Notes under the pieces: model-generated | The model's input: the letters and a program-made list of their open reading frames with translations, nothing else | Databases searched by the model: none | Told to the model about the DNA's origin: nothing | Source: Stenotrophomonas nematodicola | GTDB lineage: Bacteria > Pseudomonadota > Gammaproteobacteria > Xanthomonadales > Xanthomonadaceae | Assembly: GCF_009467805.1 (NCBI RefSeq) | Contig: NZ_WIAY01000003.1 | Span: forward strand, 1 to 64,000 | Reading direction: 5' to 3' | DNA: 64,000 nt | Part shown: piece by piece, positions 55,825 to 64,000 of the stretch | How the letters are laid out: the number at the start of each line of letters is the position of its first letter | Numbering within the stretch: position 1 is the first letter of the stretch | Position numbers and translations under genes: made by a program

Positions 55825-56379
55825 GTGGGCAATCGCCTTTCCCGCATCTATACGCGCACCGGTGACGATGGCAGCACCGGCCTGGGCGATGGCAGCCGCG
55901 TGCGCAAGGATGCCGCCCGGGTCCAGGCCTACGGCACCGTGGACGAGGCCAACTCGGCGCTGGGCGTGCTGCTGGCGGTTGCGCTGCCGGACGACGTACG
56001 CGCGTTGCTGACCACGATCCAGCACCAGCTGTTCGACCTCGGCGGCGAGCTGTGCATCCCCGGCCATGCCGCCATCCATGCCACCGACATCGAGGCGCTG
56101 GAGGCCCGGCTGGACCACTTCAATGCCGACCTGCCGGCCCTGAAGGAGTTCATTCTGCCCGCCGGTGGCGAGGCCGCCGCACGCTGCCACCTGGCCCGCA
56201 CCATCGTGCGCCGTGCCGAGCGCGAGACGGTCACCCTGGCCGCCCTGGAACCGGTGCGCGTCGAAGCGATCGGCTACCTCAACCGCCTGTCGGACCTGCT
56301 GTTCGTGCTCGCGCGCGTGCTGGCGCGCGCCGATGGCCAGGGCGATGTGCTATGGCGCCACGAGCGCCGGCACGCCTGA
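55825..56379 (+). CDS. Cob(I)alamin adenosyltransferase, PduO type
   Basis: A 184-residue ATP:corrinoid adenosyltransferase that makes adenosylcobalamin. IYTRTGDDGSTGLGDGSRV near 7-25 is the ATP loop. TVDEANSALG, FILPAGGEAAARCHLARTIVRRAER (in two parts) and YLNRLSDLLFVLAR complete the family pattern. The start is GTG 55825, with GGAG 8 nt upstream. Coupled to the preceding membrane protein gene. Confidence 0.93.
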   Translation: MGNRLSRIYTRTGDDGSTGLGDGSRVRKDAARVQAYGTVDEANSALGVLLAVALPDDVRALLTTIQHQLFDLGGELCIPGHAAIHATDIEALEARLDHFNADLPALKEFILPAGGEAAARCHLARTIVRRAERETVTLAALEPVRVEAIGYLNRLSDLLFVLARVLARADGQGDVLWRHERRHA

Positions 56380-56403
56380 GCCCCTACCGGAACCCCTGCC
56401 CGC

Positions 56404-57315
56404 ATGCTGGTTTTCACCCATCCCGCCTGTCTGCAACACGATCCCGGCCGTGGCCACCCCGAAAGCCCCCAACGCCTGCAAACGGTCCTGGACGCCCTGG
56501 AAGCGGCATTCCCCGACCAGCTCGACTGGCGCCAGGCCCCGCCGGCGAAGCTGGGTGAGCTGGCCCGGGTCCACGACAGCGCGCTGATCGACCTGGTCCT
56601 GCAGCCGCAGACCGAGCCGCTGCGCCTGCTCGACATGGACACCATGACCTCGCCAGGCTCGGCCAGTGCGGCCCTGCACGCGGCCGGGGCCGGCGTGGCC
56701 GCGGTCGATGCGGTGATGCTGGGCGCGGACCCGGTGGCCTTCTGCGCGGTCCGTCCGCCGGGCCACCACGCCACCGCGACCACCGCGATGGGCTTCTGCC
56801 TGTTCAACAACATCGCCATCGCCGCTGCGTATGCGCGCGACCGGTATGGGCTGGAACGCATCGCGATCATCGATTTCGACGTCCACCACGGCAACGGCAC
56901 CCAGGACATCTTCATCGCCGACCCGGGGGTGGCCTACTACAGCACCCACCAGGCCGGGCTGTTCCCGAACTCCGGGCTGCGCCGCGACCGCGGGGCCGGC
57001 AACCTGCTCAACATCCTGCTGCCGCCAGGCAGCGGTGGCTTCCGCTTCCGCAATACCTGGGCCGACGAGATGCTGCCGGCGATCGACGATTTCCGCCCGC
57101 AGCTGCTGCTGATCTCGGCCGGCTTCGATGCGCACATGCGCGACCCCCAGGCCGACCTGATGCTGGAAACCGACGATTTCGCCTGGATCACCACCGAGCT
57201 GCGTACCCTGGCGCGCCGCCACGGTGGCGGCCGGGTGGTGTCGATGCTGGAGGGCGGATACGACCTCCAGGCGCTGGCCGAATGCAGCGTGGCCCACGTC
57301 GGCGCGCTGCGCTGA
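56404..57315 (+). CDS. Histone-deacetylase-like family protein
   Basis: A 303-residue zinc deacetylase of the HDAC superfamily, class II-like. CAVRPPGHHATATTAMGFC holds the paired histidines. IIDFDVHHGNGTQDIF gives two zinc ligands (Asp and His), and SAGFDAHMRDP gives the third. LEGGYDLQAL carries the glycine-rich end with its tyrosine. In bacteria such enzymes act on acetylpolyamines or other small amides, or on proteins; the substrate is not known. Stands alone between the PduO gene and lptD. Confidence 0.9.
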   Translation: MLVFTHPACLQHDPGRGHPESPQRLQTVLDALEAAFPDQLDWRQAPPAKLGELARVHDSALIDLVLQPQTEPLRLLDMDTMTSPGSASAALHAAGAGVAAVDAVMLGADPVAFCAVRPPGHHATATTAMGFCLFNNIAIAAAYARDRYGLERIAIIDFDVHHGNGTQDIFIADPGVAYYSTHQAGLFPNSGLRRDRGAGNLLNILLPPGSGGFRFRNTWADEMLPAIDDFRPQLLLISAGFDAHMRDPQADLMLETDDFAWITTELRTLARRHGGGRVVSMLEGGYDLQALAECSVAHVGALR

Positions 57316-57431
57316 GCCGGCGCAATCCGGGCCGGCGCTGAACCCGGACCCCTTGTCGCCAATCGCCTTCATTGCCCCTATGCAAGGGATGGGGCAAGCT
57401 ACGGTCCGTTTTCGCCCGAATCCGATACCGC

Positions 57432-59882
57432 GTGCGCCGAGCCCTCCGCCTGCTGCCCCTCCCCCTCAGCATCGCCATCTGCCTGCCGGCCCTGGCCGAC
57501 GAAAAGCCGGTGAGCTGGGGCCTGTGTCCGGCCACTGACGTGCTGCCCGTCTTCAACGATGCTCCCCAAGCCGACAAGGCCGCAGCCGCCACGCGCGACC
57601 AGCAGCCCACCGACATCGAGGGCGACCAGCTGACCGGCACCTCGACGGTGCCGCAATACCAGGGCAACGTCGCGCTCAAGCGTGGCGACCAGTTCCTGGG
57701 CACCGACCACCTGAGCTTCGACACCGAAAGCGGCAATTACATCGCCGAGGGCAACGTCCGCTACCAGGACTCCTCGATCCGCATGGTCGCCAAGCGGGCC
57801 GAAGGCAACCAGGAAGCGGACACCCACAAGATTTCCGACATCCAGTACCAGCTGGTGTCCCGCCGTGGCAATGGTGGCGCCGAATCGATCGACCTGCAGG
57901 GCGCCGTGGGGCAGATGCACCGCTCCACCTACACCACCTGCGATCCGTCGCAGCCGGTGTGGAAGCTGTCGGCACCGCAGATCGAAGTGGACAACGACGA
58001 AGGCTTCGGCACGGCGCGCAACGCCGTGCTGCGCATCGGCAAGGTGCCGGTGCTGTGGGCGCCCTACTTCAAGTTCCCGATCGACGACCGGCGCCAGACC
58101 GGCCTGCTGTACCCCCAGCTGGGCCTGTCCGGCCGCAACGGCTTCGATTACACCCAGCCGATCTACCTGAACCTGGCCCCGAACTACGACGACACCCTGA
58201 TGCCGCGCTACATGAGCAAGCGCGGTTTCATGCTCGACAACGAGTTCCGCTATCTGTACGACGGCGGCCGCGGCGAACTGCTGACCGCCTACCTGCCCAA
58301 CGACAAGCTGCGCGACAAAGACCGTGGCCGCGTCGAATACACCGGTTATCACAACGTCAACGCGCAGTGGCAGGCGCGGGCAAGCCTGGCCTGGGTCAGC
58401 GACGAGCGCTACGTGGAGGACTTCTCCAACCGGCTGCTGGGCGTGACCACGTCCAATCTGCAGAGCCAGATCGGCATCTACGGTACCGGCGAGAACTGGA
58501 CCGGCGGCCTGATGGCCGACTACTGGCAGCTCACCGACTACACCCTGACCGAAGACGCGCTGCCGTATGCGCGCCAGCCGCGGGCGTTCTTCACCTGGGA
58601 CAAGCCGCTGCTGCCGTGGCTGGAAGCCGGCGTCTACGCCGAAGCGGTGCGCTTCACCCACGACGACAACCGCCGCAAGATCATCGATGCCGATGGCGAG
58701 TACATCCGCTCCGGAGTGGTCGACCCGCGCTTCAACGGGTCGCGCCTGGACATCAAGCCGTACGTGTCGATGCCCTTCAGTGGCGCGGCCTGGTATGTCA
58801 CCCCGACCGTGGCCTGGCGCTACACCGCCTACGACCTGGAGCGCGGGCTGGCCGACGACATCCGCCGCAGCCAGTTGACCCCGGAACAGTTGGCGGTTGC
58901 CACGCCCGAGCAGCTGCGCGGCAACACCTCGCCCAGCCGCAGCCTGCCGATCGGCACGATCGACGCCGGCCTGTTCTTCGACCGCGAGACCACCATCGGC
59001 GGCACCCGCTTCCTGCACACGCTGGAACCGCGCCTGTTCTACCTGCGTACGCCCTACCGCGACCAGAGCGACCTGCCGGTCTTCGATACCCGCGATTTCA
59101 CCTTCAGCTGGGGCCAGCTGTTCCGCGACTCGCGCTACTCCGGCGCCGACCGCCAGAACGATGCCAACCAGCTGACGATGGCACTGAGCACCCGCTTCAT
59201 CGATCAGGAGACCGGCAAGGAACGCTTCTCCGGCAGCATCGGCCAGATCCTGTATTTCGATGATTCGCGGGTGACCCTCAACAGCAGCGAGACCCCGGTC
59301 GAGAAGGGCAAATCGGCCTGGGTGGCCGACGGCAACTACGCCATCAACGACCGCTGGACCTTGGGCGCCACCTACCAGTGGGATCCCAAGTACAAGCGCG
59401 AAGACCTGGCCAGCGTGCGTGCGCGCTACCTGATGTCCAACGACGGCATCATCAACCTGAGCTACAGAAGCCGCCTGAATCCGCAGGCGTCGAACACCAC
59501 GACCCGCTTCGACCGGACGCTGCTGGAGCAGGCCGACCTGTCCTTCCTGTATCCCATCAACGAGCGCTGGAGCCTGGTCGGCCGCTACTACTACTCCATC
59601 AAGGACAGTGCCCCGCTGGAAATCATCGGCGGCGTGCAGTGGGACAGCTGCTGCCTGGCCGTGCGTGCGGTGGCCCGACGCTATGTGCGCAACCGCGAGG
59701 GCGACCTGAACAACTCCTTCCAGATCGAGTTCGTCCTCAAGGGCCTGAGCTCCATCGGCCAGAACACGGACCGCACCTTGCGCCGTGCTATTCTCGGTTA
59801 TTACCGCGACGACCTGTATCTCGTGCCGCCCAGCAACACCGGCGCGTCGCGGGACGACTACGATCCGAACCAGATCCCATGA
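57432..59882 (+). CDS. lptD: LPS-assembly protein LptD
   Basis: An 816-residue outer-membrane beta-barrel that inserts lipopolysaccharide with LptE. I choose GTG 57432 (RRALRLLPLPLSIAICLPALA, a signal peptide) over ATG 57372, which adds 20 basic residues. The periplasmic jellyroll (about 60-200) has QYQGNVALKRGDQFLG and EGNVRYQDSSIRMVA. The disulfide cysteines are in GLCPATD, TTCDPSQ and WDSCCLAVRA. FKFPIDDRRQTGLLYP starts the barrel. Stop and surA start overlap. Confidence 0.96.
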   Translation: MRRALRLLPLPLSIAICLPALADEKPVSWGLCPATDVLPVFNDAPQADKAAAATRDQQPTDIEGDQLTGTSTVPQYQGNVALKRGDQFLGTDHLSFDTESGNYIAEGNVRYQDSSIRMVAKRAEGNQEADTHKISDIQYQLVSRRGNGGAESIDLQGAVGQMHRSTYTTCDPSQPVWKLSAPQIEVDNDEGFGTARNAVLRIGKVPVLWAPYFKFPIDDRRQTGLLYPQLGLSGRNGFDYTQPIYLNLAPNYDDTLMPRYMSKRGFMLDNEFRYLYDGGRGELLTAYLPNDKLRDKDRGRVEYTGYHNVNAQWQARASLAWVSDERYVEDFSNRLLGVTTSNLQSQIGIYGTGENWTGGLMADYWQLTDYTLTEDALPYARQPRAFFTWDKPLLPWLEAGVYAEAVRFTHDDNRRKIIDADGEYIRSGVVDPRFNGSRLDIKPYVSMPFSGAAWYVTPTVAWRYTAYDLERGLADDIRRSQLTPEQLAVATPEQLRGNTSPSRSLPIGTIDAGLFFDRETTIGGTRFLHTLEPRLFYLRTPYRDQSDLPVFDTRDFTFSWGQLFRDSRYSGADRQNDANQLTMALSTRFIDQETGKERFSGSIGQILYFDDSRVTLNSSETPVEKGKSAWVADGNYAINDRWTLGATYQWDPKYKREDLASVRARYLMSNDGIINLSYRSRLNPQASNTTTRFDRTLLEQADLSFLYPINERWSLVGRYYYSIKDSAPLEIIGGVQWDSCCLAVRAVARRYVRNREGDLNNSFQIEFVLKGLSSIGQNTDRTLRRAILGYYRDDLYLVPPSNTGASRDDYDPNQIP

Positions 59883-61225
59883 CCAAGACCCTTCCCGTTC
59901 TTCTCGCTTCCCTGCTGGCGGTGTCCACCGCATCGGTGCCGTTGCAGGTCCTGGCCCAGCAGAGCCAGCCGCTGGATCGAATCGCTGCCGTGGTCGACGA
60001 AGACGTCGTGCTGCAGAGCGAACTGGACCGTGCGATCCAGAACATCAAGGCCCAGTACGCCGGCCGCGAGGGCCAGCTGCCACCGGATGACGTGCTGAGC
60101 CGCCAGGTGCTCGAGCGACTGGTCCTGGTCAAGCTGCAGGTCGCCCGCGCCGAAAGCAGCGGCATCAAGATCAGCGATCAGGAACTGAACCAGGCCCTGA
60201 ACGCGATTGCCCAGCAGAACGGCTCCAGCCTGGACGCCCTTCGCCAGCGCCTGGCCAAGGACGGGATCGATTTCAACGACTTCCGTGCCTCGGTGCGCGA
60301 TGAAATCACCGTGCAGCGTCTGCGCCAGAGCTTCGCCCAGAGCCGCATCAGCGTCAGCGAGGGCGAAGTGGATGCCGCGCTGAAGCAGCAGGCAACGGTG
60401 GGGACCCAGTATCACCTCGCCCACATCCTGATCGGCCTGCCCGAGGGGGCCAATGCCGACCAGATCGCCACCGGCCAGAAGAAGGCCGACGGTGTGAAGG
60501 CACTGCTGGACAAGGGCGAGCTGGACTTCAACGCGGCCGCCGTGCGCTATTCCGACAGCCCCAACGCGCTGGAAGGCGGCGACCTGGGCTGGCGTACGCT
60601 GGATGAAATCCCCAATGCGTTCGCGCAGATGATGAGCCAGATGAAGGCTGGCGACGTGATCGGTCCGCTGCGCGGCCCGAGCGGCTTCCAGCTGCTGAAG
60701 CTGGTGGAAGTGCGTGATGCCAATGCGGCGGCCGGCACCGGCAACACCGTCACCGAGTACCACGCCCGCCACATCCTGGTGCGCGTGAACGACCAGCAGG
60801 ACAACGCCGCAGCCAAGGCCAAGATCGAAACGCTGCGCGCCCGCATCGCTGGCGGCGCGGACTTCCAGGCCGTGGCCAAGGAAGCCTCCGAAGACAACAA
60901 CAGCAAGGGCCAGGGCGGCGATCTGGGCTGGTTCCCGGCCGATGCGTTCGGTCCGGACTTCGGCCGCCAGGTCGAAAGCGTCGCCGACGGCGGCGTGAGC
61001 CAGGCCTTCCGCACCGACGCTGGCTGGCACATCGTGCAGCGCGTGGCGACCCGCCAGACCGATGCCACCAACGACAACCAGCGTGCGCAGATCCGTGAAA
61101 CGATCGGCCGCCGCAAGCTGGAGGAAGAGTACAACCGCTTCCTGCAGGAACTGCGCGGCGAAGCCTATGTCAGCTTCCGCAGCGGCGACCGGGCGGAAAA
61201 CACCGCCACGCCTCCGCAGTCCTGA
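59879..61225 (+). CDS. surA: Periplasmic chaperone/prolyl isomerase SurA
   Basis: A 448-residue chaperone for outer-membrane proteins such as LptD. Signal peptide about 1-26 (ending VLAQQ), N-domain with RIAAVVDEDVVLQSEL, and two parvulin domains starting near LAHILIGLP and ARHILVRV, each with DLGW. A C-terminal helix ends the chaperone part. The ATG overlaps the lptD stop by 4 bp; this is the classic lptD-surA-pdxA-rsmA-apaG-apaH order. Confidence 0.97.
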   Translation: MTKTLPVLLASLLAVSTASVPLQVLAQQSQPLDRIAAVVDEDVVLQSELDRAIQNIKAQYAGREGQLPPDDVLSRQVLERLVLVKLQVARAESSGIKISDQELNQALNAIAQQNGSSLDALRQRLAKDGIDFNDFRASVRDEITVQRLRQSFAQSRISVSEGEVDAALKQQATVGTQYHLAHILIGLPEGANADQIATGQKKADGVKALLDKGELDFNAAAVRYSDSPNALEGGDLGWRTLDEIPNAFAQMMSQMKAGDVIGPLRGPSGFQLLKLVEVRDANAAAGTGNTVTEYHARHILVRVNDQQDNAAAKAKIETLRARIAGGADFQAVAKEASEDNNSKGQGGDLGWFPADAFGPDFGRQVESVADGGVSQAFRTDAGWHIVQRVATRQTDATNDNQRAQIRETIGRRKLEEEYNRFLQELRGEAYVSFRSGDRAENTATPPQS

Positions 61226-61228
61226 TCG

Positions 61229-62209
61229 ATGATCCCGCAGCTCGCGCTGGTACCGGGCGAGCCGGCCGGGATCGGTCCGGAACTCTGCCTCCGCCTCATC
61301 CAGCAGCCGCGCACCGATTGCCGGCTGCTCGCCTTCGCCGACCCGGACACCCTGCGGGCGGCGGCGGCGGCACTCGCGCTGCCCCTGCAGCTTCTGCCTG
61401 AAGACGCCATCGCCCGCCAGCCGGGCGATCTGCCGTTGTGCGAGGTGCGCAACACCACCCCGTCGCGCTTCGGCGAACCGGATCCGGCCAATGCCGGCGC
61501 CGTGATCGGCGCCCTCCTCCAGGCCGGCCAGGCCTGCCTGGACGGTCGTCTGGACGGCGTGGTCACCGGCCCGGTGCACAAGGCCGTGATCAACCAGGGC
61601 GGCATCGCCTACAGCGGCACCACCGAGCTGCTGGCCGACCAGGCCGGGGTGGAGGTGGTGATGATGCTCGCCAACGACATCGTGCGCGTGGCCCTGGCCA
61701 CCACGCACCTGCCCCTGCGCGCGGTCGCCGATGCGATCACCGCCGAGGGCCTGACGGCCACCCTGCACACCGTGCACGCCGCGCTGCGCCGCGAGTTCGG
61801 CATTGCCACGCCACGCATCGCCGTGCTCGGGCTGAATCCGCATGCCGGCGAGGACGGGCACCTGGGCCGCGAGGAGCTGGACCTGATCATCCCGCTGCTG
61901 GACCGGCTGCGGGCGCAGGGCATGGACCTGGTTGGCCCGCTGCCGGCCGACACCGCCTTCCTGCCGGCCAGACTGACCGGCTTCGACACCGTGCTGGCCA
62001 TGTACCACGATCAGGGCCTGCCGGTGCTCAAGTACAGCGGCTTCGAACAGGCCGTCAACATCACCCTGGGCCTGCCCTACCCGCGCGTGGCGGTCGATCA
62101 CGGCACCGCGCTGGAGCTGGCCGGCCGGGGCATCGCCGATCCCTCCAGCCTGCTTGCCGCCACGTCCCTGTGTGCCCGGCTGGCGCGCCAACGTAAACTG
62201 GTGCCATGA
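61229..62209 (+). CDS. pdxA: 4-hydroxythreonine-4-phosphate dehydrogenase
   Basis: A 326-residue enzyme of vitamin B6 synthesis. PGEPAGIGPELC opens it, GVVTGPVHKAVIN and GTTELLADQAG hold metal and substrate ligands, GLNPHAGEDGHLGREEL follows, and MYHDQGLPVLKYSGF has the second metal histidine. Begins 3 nt past surA and overlaps rsmA by 4 bp. Confidence 0.96.
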   Translation: MIPQLALVPGEPAGIGPELCLRLIQQPRTDCRLLAFADPDTLRAAAAALALPLQLLPEDAIARQPGDLPLCEVRNTTPSRFGEPDPANAGAVIGALLQAGQACLDGRLDGVVTGPVHKAVINQGGIAYSGTTELLADQAGVEVVMMLANDIVRVALATTHLPLRAVADAITAEGLTATLHTVHAALRREFGIATPRIAVLGLNPHAGEDGHLGREELDLIIPLLDRLRAQGMDLVGPLPADTAFLPARLTGFDTVLAMYHDQGLPVLKYSGFEQAVNITLGLPYPRVAVDHGTALELAGRGIADPSSLLAATSLCARLARQRKLVP

Positions 62210-63039
62210 CTTCCCCGTATTCCCCCTCCGCCGCCGGGTTCACCGCGCCGGCCAAAAAGCAGCTCGGCCAGCACTTCCTGGCCGATCGCAGCTACATCGA
62301 CAAGATCGTGCTGGCCGTGAACCCCAAGGACGACGACCGGCTGGTCGAGATCGGCCCGGGTCAGGGCGCGATCACCCTGCCGCTGCTGCGCCGCCATCCG
62401 CGCCTGACCGTGATCGAGTTCGACCGCGACCTGATCGCACCGCTGACCGCCGCCGCCGCGCCGTTGGGCGAGCTGACCATCGTGCACCGCGACGTGTTGC
62501 AGGTGGACTTCACCGAGCTGGCCGACGGCGGGCAGATCCGCCTGGTCGGCAACCTGCCCTACAACATTTCCTCGCCCATCCTGTTCCATGCAATGGAACA
62601 CGCCGCGGTGATCCGCGACATGCACTTCATGCTGCAGAAGGAAGTGGTGGACCGCATGGCGGCCGAACCCGGCAGCAAGGTCTATGGCCGGCTGAGCGTG
62701 ATGCTGCAGGCCTGGTGCAGGGTGACCTCGCTGTTCGTGGTGCCGCCGGGTGCGTTCCGGCCGCCGCCGAAGGTGGATTCGGCCGTGGTGCGGCTGGTGC
62801 CGCGCGATCCGGCCACGGTCGGCATCCTCGACCGCAAGCGCTTCGCCGATGTGGTCCGGGCCGCCTTCGGGCAGCGCCGCAAGACCCTGCGCAACGCACT
62901 CAACAACGTGGTCAGCGCCGCACAGTTCGAGGCCGCCGGCGTGCGCAGCGATGCCCGCGCCGAACAGCTCGAGGTGGCGCAGTTCATCGCGCTGGCCAAC
63001 GTTCCGCACCTGGACGGCGACGACGTGCCCCAGGGTTGA
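62206..63039 (+). CDS. rsmA: 16S rRNA dimethyladenosine transferase RsmA (KsgA)
   Basis: A 277-residue SAM methyltransferase that dimethylates two adjacent adenines near the 16S rRNA 3' end. KKQLGQHFLADRSYIDKIV opens it, VEIGPGQGAITLPLL is the SAM motif, and GNLPYNISSPILF is the catalytic NLPY. PPGAFRPPPKVDSAVV is the usual C-terminal block. Its ATG overlaps the pdxA stop. Confidence 0.97.
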   Translation: MTSPYSPSAAGFTAPAKKQLGQHFLADRSYIDKIVLAVNPKDDDRLVEIGPGQGAITLPLLRRHPRLTVIEFDRDLIAPLTAAAAPLGELTIVHRDVLQVDFTELADGGQIRLVGNLPYNISSPILFHAMEHAAVIRDMHFMLQKEVVDRMAAEPGSKVYGRLSVMLQAWCRVTSLFVVPPGAFRPPPKVDSAVVRLVPRDPATVGILDRKRFADVVRAAFGQRRKTLRNALNNVVSAAQFEAAGVRSDARAEQLEVAQFIALANVPHLDGDDVPQG

Positions 63040-63107
63040 ACGCGACGCCACGCGCCAGCCTGCGCTGCGCTCACCTCAACCTGCACAACACCCTCTAAAC
63101 TGCCTGC

Positions 63108-63491
63108 ATGAACGACGCTGCAAACTATGCGATCTCGGTCGAGGTCGCTCCGCGCTTTCTCGACGACCAGTCCACGCCGGAGGACGGACGCTATGCGTTC
63201 GCCTACACGATCCGCATCCACAACGAGGGCCGGATCGCGGCGCGGCTGGTGGCGCGGCACTGGCGCATCACCGATGCCAACGGCCGTATCGAGCATGTGG
63301 ATGGCGATGGCGTGATCGGCGAGCAGCCGCGCCTGCGGCCGGGTGAAGACTTCCGTTACACCTCCGGTGTCATGCTGGAAACGGAACACGGCACGATGCA
63401 GGGGCACTACGACATGGTGGCCGACGACGGCACCGAGTTCGCCGCACCGATCGCGCCGTTCGTATTGACCGTTCCGCGCACATTGCACTGA
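63108..63491 (+). CDS. apaG: ApaG (Co2+/Mg2+ efflux-associated protein)
   Basis: A 127-residue single-domain beta-sandwich protein. [29 protein letters not shown] in two parts, [20 protein letters not shown] and [14 protein letters not shown] are nearly invariant in ApaG. Its molecular role is not settled. Between rsmA (68 bp) and apaH (13 bp). Confidence 0.95.
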   Translation: MNDAANYAISVEVAPRFLDDQSTPEDGRYAFAYTIRIHNEGRIAARLVARHWRITDANGRIEHVDGDGVIGEQPRLRPGEDFRYTSGVMLETEHGTMQGHYDMVADDGTEFAAPIAPFVLTVPRTLH

Positions 63492-63504
63492 TGGAGGCGC
63501 ACGC

Positions 63505-64000
63505 ATGAGTGTCTGGGCCATCGGCGACCTGCAGGGCTGCTACGACGTCACCCAGCGGCTGCTGGAGAAGATCCGCTTCGATCCGGCGGTGGATACGCTG
63601 TGGTTCTGTGGCGACCTGGTCAACCGCGGCGGTCAGTCGCTGGAAACGCTGCGACTGGTGCATTCGCTGCGCGACAGCAGTGTGGTGGTGCTCGGCAACC
63701 ACGATCTGTCGCTGCTGGCCGTGGGCGCGCGGACCGAAGAAGAGCAGCGCAAGGTCAACCCGGATCTGCTGCGCATCGTGCAGGCCGAGGACCGCGACGT
63801 CCTCCTGGACTGGCTGCGGCTGCAGAAGCTGGCCCACGTCGACCGCGACCTGGGCTGGATGATGATCCATGCCGGGCTGGCGCCGAAGTGGACCACCCAG
63901 CTGGCCGAGAAGCATGCCCGCGAAGTGGAGATGCAGCTGCACGGCAGCGGTTACCGCAAGCTGTTCCGCAACATGTATGGCGACAAGCCGGCGTGGTCGC
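63505..64000 (+). CDS. apaH: Diadenosine tetraphosphatase ApaH, N-terminal part (runs off the window)
   Basis: Symmetrical Ap4A hydrolase of the PPP phosphatase fold. The visible 165 residues have WAIGDLQGCYDV (metal motif GDxxG), FCGDLVNRGGQSL (GDxVxRG), LGNHDLSLL (GNHD) and MMIHAGLAPKW. The start MSVWAIGDL has GGAGGCGC upstream. The C-terminal third is outside the window. Confidence 0.95.
   Translation, partial: MSVWAIGDLQGCYDVTQRLLEKIRFDPAVDTLWFCGDLVNRGGQSLETLRLVHSLRDSSVVVLGNHDLSLLAVGARTEEEQRKVNPDLLRIVQAEDRDVLLDWLRLQKLAHVDRDLGWMMIHAGLAPKWTTQLAEKHAREVEMQLHGSGYRKLFRNMYGDKPAWS

Overview
This is a high-GC gammaproteobacterial chromosome segment of the family Xanthomonadaceae, most likely Stenotrophomonas. 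Three things point there: the gene orders ahpC-ahpF-oxyR and prs-rplY-pth-ychF, proteins that read like Xanthomonas/Stenotrophomonas orthologues (an XcOGT-type O-GlcNAc transferase, proline iminopeptidase, LptD), and short GTAG-headed palindromes of the SMAG/REP type described from Stenotrophomonas maltophilia. The window is almost all conserved chromosome. I see no prophage, insertion sequence, integron or CRISPR array. Most genes are packed into short operons with 4-bp stop/start overlaps.

Layout. 1-630: minus-strand tRNA-Tyr, tRNA-Gly, tRNA-Thr and tuf (partial), with a promoter at 602-630. 683-5666: a putative cyanophycin (multi-L-arginyl-poly-L-aspartate) use locus, consisting of an exported isoaspartyl peptidase and an exported cyanophycinase-like protein, divergent from a TonB-dependent receptor, with a LacI-type operator match between them. 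5725-6276: intergenic DNA with three 101-bp direct repeats carrying DnaA-box-like 9-mers. 6277-13298 (minus): ychF, pth, rplY, prs, tRNA-Gln, ispE, lolB and a TPR protein. 13355-18245 (plus): hemA, prfA, an O-GlcNAc transferase and ppk2. 18242-19148: a tandem array of paired SMAG elements. 19176-24445: a TlpA-like lipoprotein and a YihY protein (minus), wrbA, DUF2069 and a one-domain asparaginase homologue (plus), then a secreted subtilase (minus).

24859-31476: ilvE and sufT, a small membrane protein, and transhydrogenase genes. pntAa lies apart from pntAb-pntB, with a plus-strand sigma factor/membrane protein/DUF3106 cassette between them. 31542-37051: a DUF1631 protein, then a tightly overlapping plus-strand nitroreductase, exonuclease, NUDIX and N-formylglutamate amidohydrolase unit. 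37195-41897: an MFS exporter with a divergent LysR regulator, proline iminopeptidase, DUF5713 and prmC. 41898-47161: the peroxide-defence operon ahpC-ahpF-oxyR behind an OxyR-like operator, then rnk and transaldolase. 47608-52703: msrA, DUF2007, glnS, a nucleoside deaminase, rlmM and an EF-hand protein. 52726-55103: two overlapping ubiquinone-type FAD hydroxylases. 55226-64000: a membrane protein with a PduO-type adenosyltransferase, an HDAC-like deacetylase, then lptD-surA-pdxA-rsmA-apaG-apaH, the last cut by the window edge.

Most genes are housekeeping: translation, cell-envelope assembly, redox defence and cofactor synthesis. The candidates for something new are the cyanophycin locus with its receptor, the repeat cluster at 5760-6167, SMAG elements that supply stop codons, the split pnt locus, and mutually exclusive hairpins between ahpC and ahpF. 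Function calls come from reading the translated sequences. No database search was possible.
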